Of a stretch of DNA of 43,011 bases, positions 40,303 to 43,011 are shown in pieces. Location of the stretch: assembly GCA_016794665.1 (NCBI GenBank), contig JAEUHB010000156.1, forward strand, positions 1-43,011, in the 5' to 3' direction. The position numbers were made by a program, and so were the translations under genes. Under the pieces are notes generated by a model. It saw nothing but the letters and a program-made list of their open reading frames with translations. It searched no databases and was not told the DNA's origin. The stretch is from Opitutaceae bacterium. GTDB taxonomy: Bacteria > Verrucomicrobiota > Verrucomicrobiia > Opitutales > Opitutaceae. How positions within the stretch are numbered: position 1 is the stretch's first letter; each line of letters starts with the position of its first letter.

Positions 40303-41899
40303 CACGCACGATGGCATCATTCTGGGCGGCGGCCACAACGCCCTCATCCTGCAAGCCTACCTATGCAAGGCCGGGTTTGATGTTCTGCTCATCGAGCGCG
40401 CGGCCGTTGTCGGCGGCGGCCTCAGCACCCTCGAGGACCCGAGGCACCCGGGCTTCTACCACAATCCCCACGCTTTTTTCCAACGCGCGATCACGGCGAT
40501 GCCGTGGTATCGCGATCTGGAGCTTGCCCGCCACGGCGCGCATTACCTCGAGCCCGAGCTTAATGTCACACTGCTCACCTCGGATGGCCGCGCCCTCGAA
40601 TGGTGGACGGATTTCCGCAAGACGGTGAAGTCCTTCGCCGCGTTCAACCGCAAGGACGCCGACACCCTCTGCCGCTGGCACGACGAGTTCGTGCCCATCG
40701 TGCGCGAGCTGCTGGCGCCGGAGGCCTACTCGCCGCCGCTCCCGCCCGAGGAGCGGCGCGCCAAGCTCAGCCGCACCGCCGCGGGCCGCCGGCTGCTCGA
40801 GGTGAGCGAACTCTCGCCGTATGAGTTCGTGCAGCGCGAATTCGAGCATCCGACGATCAAGGCCGGGCTCCTTTTCTTCAATGGCCTGCGCGAGGTCGAT
40901 CTGCGCGCGCGCGGCTTCGGCCACCATATCGCGGCGCTGCTCGCCTCGCCGACCAAAGCCCAGATGACGCGCGGCGGCTCGGCCGCGCTGGCCCGCGCCC
41001 TCGAATGCGCCGTCCGCGAGGCCGGGGGCAGCATCCGCACCCTCACCGAGCCCGCGCGCATCGTGGTCCGGAATGGCCGCGCGACCGGCGTGGTCACACG
41101 GGACGGCGCGGAGTTTCGCGCGCGCAAGTTTGTCGTCTCGTCGCTCAACCCGCACCAGACCTTCCTCGACCTGCTCGCCGAGGGCGACGTGCCCGCCGAT
41201 GTGCGCGCGCGCGCGGCGGATTTCCGCTACAACATCATCGCGCCCCTGTTCAGCCTGAACCTCAACCTGCGCGAGGCGCCACGCTATCGCGCCGCGGCGG
41301 TGAATCCCGAGATCGACCGCGCGTTCATGGTCATCATGGGCCTCGACGACGTGAAGCAGTATCCCGACATCGTCCGCCACCACGAGCGCGGCACGATCCC
41401 GCGCACCGTGATGTGGGGCGCGTGCCCGACCCTCTTCGACCCCACGCAGGCTCCGGCCGGCCGCCACACGGCATTCATGTGGGAGAAGCTCCCCTACCGC
41501 CTCCGCGGTGACGCGAGGAACTGGGACCGCGAACGGGACCGCCACGGCCAGGTCATGCTCAGGCTCTGGCAAAAGCACGCGCCGAATCTCGAGGGCGCAG
41601 TCATCTCCTCGTTCACGCGCTCTGCTCTCGATGTCGAGCGCAGTTATCCCAACATGCGCGAAGGGGACCTGCTCATCGGCGCATTCACGCACGGCCAGAT
41701 TGGGTTCAACCGGCCTTTCGCCGGGGCGGGCCAGTATCGCGCGCCCGGGGTGCGCCGCCTCTACCTCTGCGGCTCGAGCAGCCACCCCGGTGGCAACATC
41801 ACCGGCCTGCCCGGCTACAATGCCGCCCAGGTCGTTTGCGCCGATCACGGCCTGAAGCCACGCTGGCTCCCCCGCGTCAGGCACCCACGGCGAGCGTGA
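40295..41899 (+). CDS. FAD-dependent oxidoreductase, phytoene desaturase-like (CrtI family)
   Basis: Seen: 534 residues; FAD motif GIILGGGHNALILQAYLCKAG (about 7-27) with 'GGGHN' in place of GxGxxG, ERAAVVGGGLSTLEDP, and the C-terminal CrtI-type closing RRLYLCGSSSHPGGNITGLPGYNAAQVV. The middle contains GGSAALARALECAVREAGGSI and FVVSSLNPHQTF. This subgroup of CrtI/NAD(P)-binding flavoproteins acts on small alcohols or acids as often as on carotenoids, so a carotenoid role is not claimed; no crtB or other carotenoid genes are nearby. The ATG at 40295 overlaps the alcohol dehydrogenase stop by 8 bases, suggesting consecutive redox steps on one substrate (inference). It converges with the XylR-type regulator. 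Confidence 0.87.
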   Translation: MTSTHDGIILGGGHNALILQAYLCKAGFDVLLIERAAVVGGGLSTLEDPRHPGFYHNPHAFFQRAITAMPWYRDLELARHGAHYLEPELNVTLLTSDGRALEWWTDFRKTVKSFAAFNRKDADTLCRWHDEFVPIVRELLAPEAYSPPLPPEERRAKLSRTAAGRRLLEVSELSPYEFVQREFEHPTIKAGLLFFNGLREVDLRARGFGHHIAALLASPTKAQMTRGGSAALARALECAVREAGGSIRTLTEPARIVVRNGRATGVVTRDGAEFRARKFVVSSLNPHQTFLDLLAEGDVPADVRARAADFRYNIIAPLFSLNLNLREAPRYRAAAVNPEIDRAFMVIMGLDDVKQYPDIVRHHERGTIPRTVMWGACPTLFDPTQAPAGRHTAFMWEKLPYRLRGDARNWDRERDRHGQVMLRLWQKHAPNLEGAVISSFTRSALDVERSYPNMREGDLLIGAFTHGQIGFNRPFAGAGQYRAPGVRRLYLCGSSSHPGGNITGLPGYNAAQVVCADHGLKPRWLPRVRHPRRA

Positions 41900-41914
41900 A
41901 ATCAGATGATTCGT

Positions 41915-43011
41915 TCAATCCGGCTGCGTTGTCGCGGACTCCTTCCGGTAGCGGAGCGGCGTGCATCCTGTTGCGCGGCGGAAAATCGCGATGAAGTGCT
42001 TCGCCTCGGCGTAACCCACGCGCGCCGCCACAACAGCCACCGGCAGCGCGGAGTGCTTCAGGAGTTCCTTCGCGCGCTCCAGCCGCACGCGCGTCAGCTC
42101 CTCTTTCGGCGAATGACCGAGGTGCTCCTTGAAGCGCCGGAACAGCGCACTCCGCGAAACCGGCACCTGCGCCGCAAGCTCCTTGATGGTCGCGCCCGCG
42201 AGCGCATGCGTGCGGATGAGGCGCGCCGCGTGCGCCACGTGCGGATCGCTGACTGCGGATACATCCGTCGACTGTCGCACGACGAGCCCCCGCGGCTCGA
42301 AAAAAAGCGGCCGCTGCGGCGGACGAGCCCCCTTCATCATGCGATCGAGGAGCGCCGCCGCCTCGTAGCCCACCCGCTCCGGATTGGTGTCGATGCTCGA
42401 GAGCTGCGGCGTCGAGAGGCTGCAAAGGAACGGATCATTGTCCACCCCCAGGATCGCGACGGCATCAGGCACCGCGAGATCTGCGCGCAGGCAGGCGTCA
42501 AGGACCTGCTGGCCGCGGTCGTCGTGGCACGTCATGAGTCCCACGGGTTTCGGCAGTCCGCGCAGCCACGCCACAATTTCGCGCTGCTCCTGCTCCCACG
42601 ACTTGGCTCTCGTGCCGAAAGGTTGGAACACATCGCAGGAAAATCCGCTGTCGGCAATCGCGGCGGCGAAGCGATCAGCGCGTTCGTCCTGATTGCGATT
42701 CTCGCCGCGCCTCGTGCCGCAAAATGCGAACCGCCGGAAGCCACGCTCCATCAGGTGCTCCACCGCGAGCCGAATCACGCCACGATTGTTGACGCCCACG
42801 AGTGGGATCGGCAAATCGGCGAGGGCGCCACGCAGATCGACGGCCGGCACTTGGGTGCGCAGGACGGCCTCAGCCATGCGGCGATCGTCGATGCGCGCCA
42901 GAATGCCGTCGCCGCGCCAGGCCCCGAGCCAGTGCGGAGGCGCCGCGCCGAGGCCCTGCGGCTTGAAATACACCGACCACGGCCCGTGTTCGCGCTGGTA
43001 GCGGATTACGC
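41915..43011 (-). CDS. XylR-type AraC regulator with LacI-like sensor (5' end cut by window)
   Basis: Seen: at least 365 residues with the frame still open at the right end of the window; the upstream residues VIRYQREHGPWSVYF match the start region of XylR-type regulators, so the gene continues beyond 43011. The sensor is a LacI/periplasmic-binding-type domain (WLGAWRGDGILARIDD, VGVNNRGVIRLAVEHLMERGFRRFAFCG, VGLMTCHDDRGQQVLDAC, VAILGVDNDPFLCSLSTPQLSSIDTN). The C-terminal about 100 residues are an AraC DNA-binding pair of HTHs (ATIKELAAQVPVSRSALFRRFKEHLGHSPKEELTRVRLERAKELL, VAARVGYAEAKHFIAIFRRATGCTPLRYRK). Such proteins activate pentose and related sugar catabolism genes. It probably controls the neighbouring 35444-41899 cluster (inference). 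Confidence 0.93.
   Translation of the reverse strand, partial: VIRYQREHGPWSVYFKPQGLGAAPPHWLGAWRGDGILARIDDRRMAEAVLRTQVPAVDLRGALADLPIPLVGVNNRGVIRLAVEHLMERGFRRFAFCGTRRGENRNQDERADRFAAAIADSGFSCDVFQPFGTRAKSWEQEQREIVAWLRGLPKPVGLMTCHDDRGQQVLDACLRADLAVPDAVAILGVDNDPFLCSLSTPQLSSIDTNPERVGYEAAALLDRMMKGARPPQRPLFFEPRGLVVRQSTDVSAVSDPHVAHAARLIRTHALAGATIKELAAQVPVSRSALFRRFKEHLGHSPKEELTRVRLERAKELLKHSALPVAVVAARVGYAEAKHFIAIFRRATGCTPLRYRKESATTQPD

Noticed and set aside
1..43011. tRNA, rRNA, CRISPR arrays, prophage or integrase genes
   Set aside because: Looked for tRNA-like cloverleafs, regularly spaced repeats and phage or recombinase motifs; none seen by eye. The REP-like repeats are irregularly spaced and not a CRISPR array.

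Overview
The window reads as high-GC, Gram-negative chromosome of a verrucomicrobial type, most likely Opitutaceae-like. This rests on family content and gene style: large TonB-dependent receptors whose mature N-terminus carries a 'LDAFVV/LEAFTV' stretch, a Tat-exported sugar isomerase, a glycosyl-hydrolase-32-like propeller protein, a XylR-type AraC regulator, a fused E1 alpha/beta dehydrogenase, HprK next to Lpt genes, and few clear Shine-Dalgarno sequences. No rRNA gene allows a firm taxonomic call. Coding density is high; no gene-free stretch exceeds 300 bases, and I saw no tRNA, rRNA, CRISPR array, integrase or transposase gene.

Layout. 1-232: 3' end of a leucine-rich-repeat protein. 332-12125 (minus strand): a nutrient-acquisition block read leftwards from 12125: TonB-dependent receptor, glpD, glpT, glpQ, a Tat-exported sugar isomerase/epimerase, and a second TonB-dependent receptor. 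A SorC/DeoR-type regulator (12252) diverges from it and overlaps a two-cupin protein. 14184-16217: fused E1 alpha/beta 2-oxo acid dehydrogenase. 16319-19893: envelope operon kdsC-lptC-lptA-lptB-hprK, the first four joined by ATGA overlaps. 19961-22625: housekeeping genes rph, a Nif3-like gene, aroQ and a NusG-like factor. 22704-23813 (minus): pgpA and pgsA; coaD diverges at 23992, followed by a small membrane protein of lower GC. 24829-29422 (minus): two exported amidohydrolase-family genes, one a double-length fusion. 29661-35386: MacA/MacB-type efflux system (adaptor, ATPase, permease), then an exported propeller protein and a TPR protein. 35444-43011: a catabolic cluster: epimerase-like, DapA-family and GH32-like genes (minus), iron alcohol dehydrogenase and CrtI-like flavoprotein (plus), and a XylR-type regulator cut by the window end.

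The most distinctive non-coding signal is a family of four 75-76 bp elements, each a head-to-head pair of short hairpins preceded by GTAG, resembling the REP/BIME elements mobilised by RAYT transposases. One lies inside lptC, is exactly 25 codons long and keeps the frame open; another supplies the stop codon of pgpA. The most coherent metabolic story is the glp locus: a receptor that could import glycerophosphodiesters, GlpQ to hydrolyse them, GlpT to import glycerol-3-phosphate, GlpD to oxidise it, and a divergent regulator with a candidate operator between the -35 and -10 of the receptor promoter.
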